Below, in pieces: positions 37,910-46,679 of a DNA stretch of 64,000 nucleotides; position 1 is the first letter of the stretch; each line of letters begins with the position of its first letter. Under the pieces are notes generated by a model. That model did no database searches and was not told the origin of the DNA. It worked only from the letters and a program-made list of their open reading frames with translations. Origin of the DNA: Aquabacterium sp. (GTDB lineage Bacteria; Pseudomonadota; Gammaproteobacteria; Burkholderiales; Burkholderiaceae_C); NCBI GenBank assembly GCA_030654395.1, contig JAURXM010000031.1:62001-126000 (forward strand), given 5' to 3'. A program made the translations under genes and the position numbers.

Positions 37910-37971
37910 TCAGGCAATTCTTTGGGGGTGACAGGGGCAAATGGTATCGCGGGTGGGATACAGGTGGGGCC

Positions 37972-39027
37972 TCAGGCCTCAAACACAAGCTGGGAGGGGG
38001 CATCTGGGCGCTTGGCGCTGAGTTCGCCAATCACGCGGGCTTGGTCGAAGCCTTCGTTGGCAAAGGTGGCCAGCACCTGTTGGACGGCTTCGGGCGCACA
38101 GCTCACCAGCAGGCCGCCGCTGGTTTGCGGGTCGCTGGCCAAGGCTTGTTGCCATGCGGCACCTTCGGCGGGCCATGCAACCGAGTCCCCATAAGCAGCC
38201 CAGTTGCGGGCGGATGCGCCAGTCACGATGCCCTCGCGGGCAAAAGCGGCGGCTTCGGCGATCAGGGGCAGATCAGCCAGCGAGACGCGCGCATCTAACT
38301 GTGAGCCACGGCAGACCTCCAGCAGGTGCCCGGCCAGCCCAAAGCCGGTCACATCGGTCATGGCGTGTACGCCGTCCAAGGCGCCCAGCGTGATGCCGAC
38401 GCGGTTGAGTTGGGTGGTGTGGCGCAGCATCTGGGCATAGCCAGCCTCGGTCAGCACGCCTTTTTTCAGCGCGGCTGACAAGATGCCCACGCCCAGCGGT
38501 TTGCCCAGCACGAGCACGTCACCGGCTTGGCCATCGGCGTTGCGGCGCACCCGATCGGGGTGAACCAAGCCCATGGCCACCAAGCCGTAGATGGGTTCGA
38601 GCAGGTCGATCGAGTGCCCGCCTGCGATGGGGATGCCTGCTGCGCGGCAGACCTCGGCGCCGCCAGCCAAGATCTCGCCGATGACTTCGGGCGGCAATTT
38701 GGCGATGGGCATGCCCACGAGGGCCAGCGCCAAGATGGGCGTGCCTCCCATGGCGTAGATGTCGGACAAGGCGTTGGTGGCGGCGATGCGGCCAAAATCA
38801 CGCGGATTATCGACAATGGGCGTGAAAAAATCGGTGGTCGCCACCAGCGCTTGGGTGTCATTGAGGCGGTAAACAGCGGCATCGTCGCTGGTTTCCAGCC
38901 CCACCATCAGTTCGGGCGGCACAATGCCGGCGGGCGCGCGTGACAGAATCTCGGCCAAGAGACCTGGGGCAATTTTGCAGCCGCAGCCGCCGCCGTGCGA
39001 AAACTGGGTAAGGGCAATGGAAGTCAT
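37972..39027 (-). CDS. selD: Selenide, water dikinase
   Basis: SelD makes selenophosphate from selenide and ATP, the selenium donor for selenocysteine and 2-selenouridine. The 351-residue protein starts at ATG 39027 (MTSIALTQFSHGGGCGCK). Cys15 and Lys18 match the essential Cys17 and Lys20 of E. coli SelD, so this is a cysteine rather than selenocysteine form. The PurM/ThiL-like fold is indicated by TSDDAAVYRLND, FTPIVDNPRDFGRIAATNALSDIYAMGG and TDVTGFGLAGH. It is divergent from mnmH with only 45 bases between the starts. Confidence 0.95.
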   Translation of the reverse strand: MTSIALTQFSHGGGCGCKIAPGLLAEILSRAPAGIVPPELMVGLETSDDAAVYRLNDTQALVATTDFFTPIVDNPRDFGRIAATNALSDIYAMGGTPILALALVGMPIAKLPPEVIGEILAGGAEVCRAAGIPIAGGHSIDLLEPIYGLVAMGLVHPDRVRRNADGQAGDVLVLGKPLGVGILSAALKKGVLTEAGYAQMLRHTTQLNRVGITLGALDGVHAMTDVTGFGLAGHLLEVCRGSQLDARVSLADLPLIAEAAAFAREGIVTGASARNWAAYGDSVAWPAEGAAWQQALASDPQTSGGLLVSCAPEAVQQVLATFANEGFDQARVIGELSAKRPDAPSQLVFEA

Positions 39028-39072
39028 GGGTGTACAGAAGTTCGGTGCGATTGTGCCAGTGGGGTGGCACCA
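39028..39072. promoter_or_regulatory. Short divergent promoter region of selD and mnmH
   Basis: Only 45 bases separate the two divergent start codons. Two full promoters do not fit here without overlapping each other or the coding ends, so they must overlap or lie within the opposite gene. No clear -35/-10 pair is visible. Confidence 0.5.
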
Positions 39073-40134
39073 ATGAGTGCCCGTGGGCCAGTGCAGGTCA
39101 CCGATAGGCATTTGTTTGATTGCATCATCGATGCCCGGTCACCGTCCGAGTTTGCGCTCGATCACATCCCCGGCGCCATCAATTGCCCTGTTTTGGACGA
39201 TGACGAGCGGCGCATTGTCGGCACCATTTACAAGCAGCAAGGTGCTTTTGAAGCGCGCCGTGTAGGCGGCGCCATGGTGGCGGCCAACCTGGCGCGTCAT
39301 TTGAACGAGCGCTTTGCGCACATGCCCTACAACTGGAAGCCGCTGGTGTACTGCTGGCGCGGCGGCTTGCGCAGCGGCTCGATGGTGACGTGGTGGCGGA
39401 TGGTCGGCTGGGATGCGCAGCAGCTGGCCGGTGGCTACAAGCGCTGGCGCCACCATGTGATGGCCCTGCTTGAAGAGCGTTGCCCCCCATTGCAGCTGCA
39501 AGTGGTTTGCGGCGCCACGGGCAGTGCCAAAACACGGGTGCTGCACGCGTTGGCGGCCCAAGGCGCCCAGGTATTGGACTTGGAGGGCTTGGCTTGCCAT
39601 AAAGGCTCCATGCTGGGCGCCCTGCCGGGGGTGGATCAACCGTCTCAAAAGGCTTTTGAGACCCAGCTGGCAACGGTCATCGAAGGGTTCGATCTGAGCC
39701 AGCCCGTGTTTGTGGAGGCCGAGAGCCGCAAAATTGGCCGATTGTCCTTGCCCACGGTCTTGGTTGAGCGCATGCGTGCCAGCCCTTGCATTGAAATCGT
39801 GGCGCCGTTTGACGCGCGCTTGGCCTTTTTGTTGCGCGACTACGCCTATCTGGGTGACGACGTCGTGGCCTTGGCGGCGCGGTTTGAGTCGCTGCGTCCC
39901 TTGCATGGTCACGAGACAGTGCAGCGCTGGCAAGACTGGGCGCTGGCGTCAGATTTGTCGCCCTTGTTTGCAGAGTTGACCACGCTGCATTACGACCCGC
40001 TTTATGCGCGGTCTCAAGCGGCGCATTTCCACCAATGGGCGCAGCGCCAGTCTGTGGACAGCGCGGCTTTGGACGACGCGGGCATCACCCTCGTGGCGCA
40101 AGCGCTGCGGGCTTTGCAGTGCACTTGGCTGTGA
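39073..40134 (+). CDS. mnmH: tRNA 2-selenouridine synthase
   Basis: MnmH (SelU/YbbB) converts 2-thiouridine to 2-selenouridine at the wobble base of some tRNAs using selenophosphate from SelD. The 353 residues hold an N-terminal rhodanese domain with active-site Cys94 (VYCWRGGLRSGSM) and a P-loop domain with GATGSAKT (147-154). The Asp-Ala-Arg-Ser-Pro-Ser-Glu-Phe start of the rhodanese fold is visible at residues 20-27. The start ATG 39073 is preceded by a weak site. Its stop overlaps the GTG start of the transporter gene, so selenium use and uptake are one operon. Confidence 0.95.
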   Translation: MSARGPVQVTDRHLFDCIIDARSPSEFALDHIPGAINCPVLDDDERRIVGTIYKQQGAFEARRVGGAMVAANLARHLNERFAHMPYNWKPLVYCWRGGLRSGSMVTWWRMVGWDAQQLAGGYKRWRHHVMALLEERCPPLQLQVVCGATGSAKTRVLHALAAQGAQVLDLEGLACHKGSMLGALPGVDQPSQKAFETQLATVIEGFDLSQPVFVEAESRKIGRLSLPTVLVERMRASPCIEIVAPFDARLAFLLRDYAYLGDDVVALAARFESLRPLHGHETVQRWQDWALASDLSPLFAELTTLHYDPLYARSQAAHFHQWAQRQSVDSAALDDAGITLVAQALRALQCTWL

Positions 40135-40892
40135 AGCGCGCACCGGTATTGCACCTTCAAGGTGTCAGCAGGCATTGGGCGGGGCAAGCCGTTGTCAAGC
40201 AAGTCACCATGCGGGTTGACGCGGGCGAGCGCATCGCCTTGATCGGCCCCAGCGGTGCGGGCAAGTCCACCTTGATCCGGCTGATGGCGGGCGCTTTGCG
40301 GCCCACGCAAGGCACGGTTGAGGTCGATGGACACGACATGGCCCAGTTCAGCTGGCGTGCGCTACAGCGCTATCGCTCACTGTGTCGCATCGTGGAGCAG
40401 CAAAACATGTTGGTGCCGCAAGCCAGCGTGCACAGCAACGTGTTGTCGGGTTTGCTGTCGACTTGGCCGTGGCACAAAACGCTGCTCGCCGCGCTGATGC
40501 CCATTGAGGTTGATCGTGTCGCCACGCAGTTGCAATCCATGGGCATCGAGGCCTTGCAGTGGGACAAAGCCAGTGCGCTCAGTGGTGGGCAAATGCAGCG
40601 CGTGGCCATTGCGCGCGCGCTCATTGCCCAGCCACACATTTTGTTGGCCGACGAGCCCACCGCGTCCCTTGACCCCAATACGGCCAAGGCGGTCACCCGT
40701 TTGATCGTGGACCAGACCCGGTCACGCGACATGTCCTTGGTGTTTTGCACCCATTGGTTTGACATCGTCAAACGCGATTGCACCCGTGTCATCGGCCTGC
40801 GCGCTGGTGAGGTGATGTTTGACTGCGCACCGGATCAAGTGTCGGACGCGCGCTTGGCGCAGCTGTACGCGGGCAGCGATGAACGCATCTGA
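40131..40892 (+). CDS. ABC transporter ATP-binding protein, putative selenate/phosphonate type
   Basis: A 253-residue PhnC-like ATPase of an oxyanion importer. The start is GTG 40131, overlapping the mnmH stop (GTGA). Walker A is GPSGAGKSTL, the signature motif LSGGQMQRVAIARAL, Walker B HILLADEPTASLDP, and the switch His is in VFCTHWFD. PhnC family members import phosphonates or phosphite, but in genomes with selD-mnmH next door this set is assigned to selenate. It overlaps the permease gene by 14 bases. Confidence 0.88.
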   Translation: MKRAPVLHLQGVSRHWAGQAVVKQVTMRVDAGERIALIGPSGAGKSTLIRLMAGALRPTQGTVEVDGHDMAQFSWRALQRYRSLCRIVEQQNMLVPQASVHSNVLSGLLSTWPWHKTLLAALMPIEVDRVATQLQSMGIEALQWDKASALSGGQMQRVAIARALIAQPHILLADEPTASLDPNTAKAVTRLIVDQTRSRDMSLVFCTHWFDIVKRDCTRVIGLRAGEVMFDCAPDQVSDARLAQLYAGSDERI

Positions 40893-42528
40893 ACGCGGCG
40901 CGCGGCAGGATCGGCAGCAGCGTTTGAAGCGCTACGCCACATGGCTGGCCGTGGGCTTGTCGGGCGTGGCTTGTCTGGTTTTGACGGGCGCTGACCCAGC
41001 TAAGTTGTTTGACCGCGATGGTTGGCGCAATGCCAGCGACATCATGGGCGGCTTTGCGCACCCGGATGTGTCGCGCGACTTTTTGACCCGTGTATTTGAG
41101 CTGTCGGTTGAGAGTCTGTTGATCGGCGTTTTGGGCACGGTCTTGGCGGTGGTGCTGGGCATTGGCTTGGCGTTTTTCGCGATCCGTGTACCTGATCTGC
41201 CTGACCCGCCTCGCAAGCAGCCGATGTGGTTGCGACACGGCTTGGCTTTGACTCGGTGGACGGCGCGTTTTGCTTTGGGCGTGTTCAGGTCGATCCCGGA
41301 GATCGTCTGGGCCTACATCTTTGTGCGCATCATCGGCTTGGGGCCTGGCGCGGCTGTGCTGGCCATTGGGCTCACGGTGGGCGGCAACATCGGCAAGCTG
41401 TACGCTGAATTGGCCGAGGCCATTGACCCGCGCGCCGTTCACGCCTTGCGTGCCACGGGGGCGTCGCGGTGGGCGATCTTTTTGTTCGCCGTCTTGCCCC
41501 AAGTCAGCCGCCAGTGGACGGGCTACGCCTTGTTCTGCTTGGAGTGCAATATCCGCATCGGCACGATTTTGGGTGTGGTGGGCGCGGGCGGTTTGGGCAG
41601 TGAAATCGCCTTGAGCATCCGTTATTTTCAGTACGACAAACTGGCCACGACCTTGCTAGCTGTGCTGGCCTTTGTGGTGGTGCTGGAACTGGTGAGCGAC
41701 CAACTCAGGCAGGCCAAGATGCGCTGGACGTTGACCTTGGCAGGCGCGGGCACGGCTTGGGCCTTGTTCAAGCTGGACATCCCGTGGGCTGATTTGTTGA
41801 CCAGCCAAGCCCCGCCACTGATCACCTTCGATCACTTGTCGCCGGACATGCCCTTCATCAGCAACGTGGCCAAGCAAATCGGCGACACCTTGATGATGGC
41901 GTGGGTCGCCACCTTGGCCTCTGCGGGCGTGGCTTTTGTGCTGGCGCCGATGGCCGCGACCCAGTTGATGACGGGCAGCTACTTGATTGACGCGCCCCGC
42001 CCCGCAGGCTGGGCACTTTGGCTCAGGCAAGCGCTGAAGTGGGCCAGCCGCGCGTTGCTGCAGATCACACGGGTGATGCCCGAGTTGACGCTGGCACTGG
42101 TGTTTGTGGTGTGGGTGGGCGGCGGCCCTCTGGCGGGCATCTTGGCCATCGCGGTGCACAATATTGGGGTCATGGGCCGCCTGTACGCCGATGTGTTTGA
42201 TGAGGCCGAAGCCGGCCCGCCCTCTGCGATGCAAGCCCAAGGCGCAGGCGCTTTGGGCACCTTTTTGTTTGGCGTGTTGCCGCAAGTCAAGGCGCGTCTG
42301 GCGGCCTTCACCCTGTACCGGTTTGAGGTCAACGTGCGCGCCACCGCCATGGTTGGCTTCGTCGGCGCAGGTGGTGTGGGCGATGCCTTGAACACCGCCA
42401 TCAGCTTGTTTCACATGCGTGACCTGACGCTTTTATTGTTGACCATGATCTTATTGATCTCTGTGGTCGATGCCCTTGGCGACCGGATACGATCGCGCTT
42501 ACTTAACCTGAAGGAACAAAAGACATGA
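40879..42528 (+). CDS. ABC transporter permease, two PhnE-like domains fused
   Basis: A 549-residue inner-membrane permease from ATG 40879 (MNASERGARQ). Two homologous halves, each with its own EAA-type loop: ALRATGASRWAIFLFAVLPQ in the first and AMQAQGAGALGTFLFGVLPQ in the second, each followed by a GxxGxGGLG/GVG-type stretch (VGAGGLGSEIALSIRYFQY; VGAGGVGDALNTAIS). PhnE usually forms a homodimer of one domain, so here one chain supplies the whole channel. It overlaps both the ATPase and binding-protein genes. Confidence 0.88.
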   Translation: MNASERGARQDRQQRLKRYATWLAVGLSGVACLVLTGADPAKLFDRDGWRNASDIMGGFAHPDVSRDFLTRVFELSVESLLIGVLGTVLAVVLGIGLAFFAIRVPDLPDPPRKQPMWLRHGLALTRWTARFALGVFRSIPEIVWAYIFVRIIGLGPGAAVLAIGLTVGGNIGKLYAELAEAIDPRAVHALRATGASRWAIFLFAVLPQVSRQWTGYALFCLECNIRIGTILGVVGAGGLGSEIALSIRYFQYDKLATTLLAVLAFVVVLELVSDQLRQAKMRWTLTLAGAGTAWALFKLDIPWADLLTSQAPPLITFDHLSPDMPFISNVAKQIGDTLMMAWVATLASAGVAFVLAPMAATQLMTGSYLIDAPRPAGWALWLRQALKWASRALLQITRVMPELTLALVFVVWVGGGPLAGILAIAVHNIGVMGRLYADVFDEAEAGPPSAMQAQGAGALGTFLFGVLPQVKARLAAFTLYRFEVNVRATAMVGFVGAGGVGDALNTAISLFHMRDLTLLLLTMILLISVVDALGDRIRSRLLNLKEQKT

Positions 42529-43391
42529 TCAACCGCATTGCCCGCCTTTGTGCCTTGGCCCTGGCACCCATGTTGGCCTTGGCCACCCACGCTGTGCACG
42601 CAGAAGATGTCATCCGCGTCTCAGGTATCCCCGATGAAAACCCGACCGAGTTGGCACGCAAGTACCAGCCACTGGTTGAGCACCTGCAAAAGCACCTGGG
42701 CGTCAAAGTGGTTTACGTGCCCGTGATTGATTACGGCGCGGCGGTATCGGCGTTGGGCGCAGGCAAAATTGACTTTGCTTGGCTGGGCGGCTTCACCTTC
42801 GTGCAGGCCAAGGTGATGTCGGGTGCCAAACCCGTGGTGATGCGCGACATCGACCGCGAGTTCCACAGCGTGTTCATCGCCAACACCGCCGCAGGCATCA
42901 ACAAGCCAGAGGACATCCGCGGCAAGAGCTTCACGTTCGGCTCAAAGAGCTCGACATCAGGGCACCTGTTCCCACGTTACTTCTTGAGCACCCAGTTCAA
43001 GATCGATGCGGATAAAGACCTCGCAGGCGCCCCGATTTACAGCGGTGCACATGACGCCACGGTCAAGATGGTCGAGTCTGGCAAGGTTGCATCCGGCGCC
43101 TTGAACATCGAGGTCTGGAACCGCATGGTCGCGGGCGACAAGTTTGACAAAACCAAGGTCAAGGCCATCTGGACGACACCCCCATTTGTGGACTATGTGT
43201 GGACGGCCCGCAAGGACTTGCCTGCTGCAACGGTGCAAAAATTTGCCCAAGCGTTTTTGACCTTGAACGCGGCTGTGCCTGAAGAAAAAGCGGTACTGGA
43301 CCTGCAAGGTGCCAAGAAGTTCGTCACGGCCAACGTGGAAGACTTTGCCGTGATTGAACAAGTGGGCCGCTCAACCGGCTTGTTGAAGTAA
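42525..43391 (+). CDS. Putative selenate ABC transporter substrate-binding protein
   Basis: A 288-residue periplasmic protein with a signal peptide (cleavage after ATHAVHA, about residue 26). It belongs to the PhnD-like group; DVIRVSGIPDENPTELARKYQPL, VVYVPVIDYGAAVSALGAGKIDFAWLGG, FTFGSKSSTSGHLFPRYFL and WTTPPFVDYVW are characteristic of the subfamily called putative selenate binding proteins, which occurs next to selD and mnmH. The ligand is inferred from that neighbourhood, not from visible residues. Four-base overlap with the permease gene. Confidence 0.87.
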   Translation: MINRIARLCALALAPMLALATHAVHAEDVIRVSGIPDENPTELARKYQPLVEHLQKHLGVKVVYVPVIDYGAAVSALGAGKIDFAWLGGFTFVQAKVMSGAKPVVMRDIDREFHSVFIANTAAGINKPEDIRGKSFTFGSKSSTSGHLFPRYFLSTQFKIDADKDLAGAPIYSGAHDATVKMVESGKVASGALNIEVWNRMVAGDKFDKTKVKAIWTTPPFVDYVWTARKDLPAATVQKFAQAFLTLNAAVPEEKAVLDLQGAKKFVTANVEDFAVIEQVGRSTGLLK

Positions 43392-43411
43392 GCCTCACAC
43401 GAACCCTTGCC

Positions 43412-44566
43412 ATGACTGTTGATACGCACCTCCATTGGGCCCAAGCTGACGGCAGCCCGGACAGCGCGCTGTGGCGCTCCGAAGCGGCCGTGCCTGTGCC
43501 CAAGCGGGTGCGTTTGATCGACGACACCACCCCCGCTGACGTGGCCTACAAGTTGGCTTGTGAAGGCACGGCTTTGTTGTGGCAAGGCGATTTTCAAAAT
43601 GCCCGCCATTTGTTGCAGGCATTGATGCGGCGTCTGGATCGCCAGCCACGAGGGCGCAATGGCGCGGGCAAAGACGCGGCGGAGCTGACTGCGGGGGATG
43701 CGTTCAACAAACACCGCCAAGCCCAGGCGCACCGTGCGCGGGTGCTGGGCGCCTTGCTGATCCCCTTCAACGCGGACCACACCGTGCCACTGCGGCGCGG
43801 GCCTGATGTGCAGCAGGCTTGCCTTGAGGCGTATGGCCCGGGCACCGAGCCCTATGTGGCCACCTTGCGCGAGTTGTTGGGTTTGGTGGGCGCACATGAA
43901 TGGCGCAAAAAAGGTGTGGACATCCCTGCTCTCAAGGGCCGCATCCATGCGCACTACGGCGTGTTCTCCCCGGTGCGGGGCGAGTACGTGGACTTGGTCG
44001 CCAAAGCGCCCTTGCCTGCTGGTGTGACGACGGCATTTGACATTGGCACAGGCACAGGCGTGTTGGCTGCGGTGCTGGCCAAACGCGGCATCGCCAAAGT
44101 GATCGCGACAGACCAAGATCCGCGTGCCTTGGCCTGCGCGAGTGCCAATGTGAACAGGCTGGGCTTGGGTGCCAGCGTCACGGTGCTGGAGGCGGATTTG
44201 TTCCCCGAGGGCACGGCCAAATTGATCGTGTGCAACCCGCCTTGGGTGCCCGCGCGGCCCAGCTCGCCCATCGAGTACGCCGTGTATGACCCAGATAGCC
44301 GCATGTTGCGAGGTTTTCTCAGCGGCTTGGCAGGCCACTTGGCAGACGGCGGTGAAGGCTGGTTGATTTTGTCGGACTTGGCCGAGCACCTGGGCCTGCG
44401 CACGCGTGCCGAGCTGCAAGGCTGGATCGACGGCGGTGGCTTGAAGGTGGTCGGCAGGCTGGACGCCCGTCCCCATCACCCCAAAGCCAGTGACCCCAAC
44501 GACCCCTTGCATCGGGCCCGCGCCGCGGAAGTCACCTCACTGTGGCGTCTGGCGGCAGTGCGCTAA
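43412..44566 (+). CDS. Class I SAM-dependent methyltransferase of the selenate-transporter operon
   Basis: A 384-residue protein; the C-terminal half has the Rossmann methyltransferase core: motif I TTAFDIGTGTGVLAAVLAKRG, the acidic motif II ATDQDPRALA, and motif IV IVCNPPWVPAR, the NPPW type used by HemK/PrmC and small-molecule N- or O-methyltransferases. The N-terminal ~150 residues are unassigned. It begins 20 bases after the binding-protein gene and probably shares its transcript, so it could methylate a selenium metabolite or a tRNA/protein substrate. No direct evidence decides. Confidence 0.82.
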   Translation: MTVDTHLHWAQADGSPDSALWRSEAAVPVPKRVRLIDDTTPADVAYKLACEGTALLWQGDFQNARHLLQALMRRLDRQPRGRNGAGKDAAELTAGDAFNKHRQAQAHRARVLGALLIPFNADHTVPLRRGPDVQQACLEAYGPGTEPYVATLRELLGLVGAHEWRKKGVDIPALKGRIHAHYGVFSPVRGEYVDLVAKAPLPAGVTTAFDIGTGTGVLAAVLAKRGIAKVIATDQDPRALACASANVNRLGLGASVTVLEADLFPEGTAKLIVCNPPWVPARPSSPIEYAVYDPDSRMLRGFLSGLAGHLADGGEGWLILSDLAEHLGLRTRAELQGWIDGGGLKVVGRLDARPHHPKASDPNDPLHRARAAEVTSLWRLAAVR

Positions 44567-44678
44567 TTCGATATCGGGCAAGGCGCAGGCCACCGGGTTG
44601 AGAGCGGTGTGTTGGTTGGTCAAGGTGTTGTGCACTATGCACTCAAGCTGAGCGGGGTTTTGGTCGAAAACGGGCTAC

Positions 44679-45842
44679 ATGGCTTCGACTCGACCTATTC
44701 CGCATGAGCTTCCGCTCGCCTTGCAGCAGCAGGCTTTGCTGGATCTGGGTGCGCGATGCCGCAACTCGGCACTGACCTACGTCATTTTCTGGTTGGTGTT
44801 GACGATGGTGCATGGCATGGCTGAATCACACACCGTGCTGGTGGTGCTGGTCGCTTTGTTGCTGCTGGGCTTGGCCATTGCCCGCATCATCTTCATTGAC
44901 CACCTGCCCACGCTGATTGAGCATCATTACAAGCGAAGCCTACTGGGCTTCAGGGCGCTGGTGCTGGTGCACATTTTTGTATGGGGGTGCTTGTGCGCGA
45001 TGTCGCAGCACTGGGCGCCTGCCCGTTCGATGCACACCTACATGATCATTGTTGGCGCCACCTTGCTGCAAGGGGGCTTGGTGAGCATGGCTTTTGACCG
45101 TGTGTTACGCACGGCTTTCCCGATGTCCGGACTGACGCCTGTTGTCGTTTTTAGCCTGCTGGCTTGGAATCAAGAAGGGTTTGTGGTGGCCGTGCTGTGC
45201 ACTGTGTTTTTGGCCTATCAGGTGATGACCTCGCGCGTGGTTGGCGGGGATTACTGGAACGCCCAGTTTGCCCGCTTGACTGCCGAAGAACGGGCTGAGC
45301 AACTCGAGTTGATCAGCCAGACCGATGCGCTGACACAGGTACCCAATCGACGCTTCTTTAACCTGACCATTGAGCTGGAGTGGGCCCGTGCCCGCCGTGA
45401 TCGCCGCCCCCTGTCCGTGGCCATGGTGGACTTGGACTTTTTCAAGAAGGTCAACGACACCTATGGTCACCCGTTCGGGGATGTGGTTTTGACCGCTTCA
45501 GCCGCAGCGCTTAAAAACGCCTTGCTGAGGCCTCCTGACATGGTGGCCCGTTTTGGCGGTGAAGAGTTCGTGCTCTTGATGCCCAACACCGATTTGGAAG
45601 GGGCACGTGTCGTGGCTGAGCGCATGAACCAAGCTGTGCGTGATATCCGCTTGTCCTCAGGGGATGTGCCTGTGCCCGTGACATGCAGTATCGGCATTGC
45701 CAGCTTGATGCCCGGCGTGGGGGGCAACATGCAGCAAGACATTGACAACTTGCTGCAGTCGGCCGATCTGGGTTTGTATGAGGCCAAGCACGCAGGGCGT
45801 GACCGGGTGTGCAGCAAAGAGGATGCCCCCCGCCCCTTGTGA
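44679..45842 (+). CDS. Membrane-bound diguanylate cyclase (GGDEF)
   Basis: A 387-residue protein with about five or six N-terminal membrane segments (residues ~25-200) and a C-terminal GGDEF domain that makes cyclic di-GMP. The active-site motif is GGEEF (293-297) and the inhibitory RxxD site RPPD (284-287) lies five residues before it, so both catalysis and product feedback are expected. DALTQVPNRRFFNLTIELEW marks the domain start. The gene stands alone between the methyltransferase and a convergent redoxin gene. Confidence 0.93.
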   Translation: MASTRPIPHELPLALQQQALLDLGARCRNSALTYVIFWLVLTMVHGMAESHTVLVVLVALLLLGLAIARIIFIDHLPTLIEHHYKRSLLGFRALVLVHIFVWGCLCAMSQHWAPARSMHTYMIIVGATLLQGGLVSMAFDRVLRTAFPMSGLTPVVVFSLLAWNQEGFVVAVLCTVFLAYQVMTSRVVGGDYWNAQFARLTAEERAEQLELISQTDALTQVPNRRFFNLTIELEWARARRDRRPLSVAMVDLDFFKKVNDTYGHPFGDVVLTASAAALKNALLRPPDMVARFGGEEFVLLMPNTDLEGARVVAERMNQAVRDIRLSSGDVPVPVTCSIGIASLMPGVGGNMQQDIDNLLQSADLGLYEAKHAGRDRVCSKEDAPRPL

Positions 45843-46679
45843 TCAACGCTGCTGTGCATCCAGCAAAGCCAAGAAGGTGGCTGGCTCTGGCCTGACGCGG
45901 TAGTTGTCGGTCTCGTCACAGAAGACGATGGTTTTGTGGCGATCCGTCAGCACCACGGTGGGCATGACGGTGTCATTGCCATAGCCCAGAACCTGTAGGC
46001 CCGTGGGTGTGCCGTCCTTCGCTAATATTTGCAAGGCGCTGGCGACACGGTTGTCCTTGTCCACCAAGAAGTGAAACGGCACATTGAACTTGGCTGCCAA
46101 GTCAGCCGTATTGTCATGCGGTTGTGAGCTGATCAACAGGGTTTGCACGCCACGTGCCGCGAGTGCTTGGTACTGCTGGGCCACCTCTTTAATTTGGGCC
46201 ATGCACAGCGGGCACCAGTTGCCCCGGTAGAACATCAGCAGCACGGCGCCCGGTATATCGTCGGTGTTGACTGCTTTGCCCTTGGCATCTTCAAATTGCA
46301 GCGTGGGCAGTTTTTTGCCCACGGTCAAGGTGGGGCTGGGCTGGCGCCCAAAGCGCGAGTACCAGAACTGATACAACGCATTGCCACCCCAGCCTAAGCC
46401 CAGTACGTGCACCCATGGCCACACGGCCAGGCTGCCCGACACCCACAGCAGCAACGTGCCAAGGGCATTGAAGCCAAAGACAGACCACATGACAGCGGCA
46501 GTGCGGGCCGTGGGTGCCAAGAAGAGCTTGGCAAAAAACAGCAAGCCAGGTGCAATCGCGATGACCACGGCCCACCATGGCAACAGGCGTGGGTCGGCAT
46601 GCAGCATCCATGCCGCTTGTGCTAAGGCCAAGGACATGGCCGTGATGTACAGGCTGATGAAAAGGGATTTGATCTTCAT
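45843..46679 (-). CDS. Membrane-anchored peroxiredoxin/thioredoxin-like (AhpC/TSA) protein
   Basis: A 278-residue protein with four N-terminal membrane segments (about 7-26, 33-52, 60-80, 86-105) and a C-terminal thioredoxin fold. The AhpC/TSA motif is FYRGNWCPLCMAQIKEV with Cys156 and Cys159 as CxxC, and a cis-Pro-type region later (FHFLVDKDNRVASALQI). The domain probably lies at the membrane surface and reduces peroxides or disulfides. It overlaps the TetR gene by four bases and forms an operon with it. Confidence 0.85.
   Translation of the reverse strand: MKIKSLFISLYITAMSLALAQAAWMLHADPRLLPWWAVVIAIAPGLLFFAKLFLAPTARTAAVMWSVFGFNALGTLLLWVSGSLAVWPWVHVLGLGWGGNALYQFWYSRFGRQPSPTLTVGKKLPTLQFEDAKGKAVNTDDIPGAVLLMFYRGNWCPLCMAQIKEVAQQYQALAARGVQTLLISSQPHDNTADLAAKFNVPFHFLVDKDNRVASALQILAKDGTPTGLQVLGYGNDTVMPTVVLTDRHKTIVFCDETDNYRVRPEPATFLALLDAQQR

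Noticed and set aside
43193..44512. 439-codon minus-strand open frame opposite the binding protein and methyltransferase
   Set aside because: Antisense shadow; both plus-strand genes have clear family motifs.
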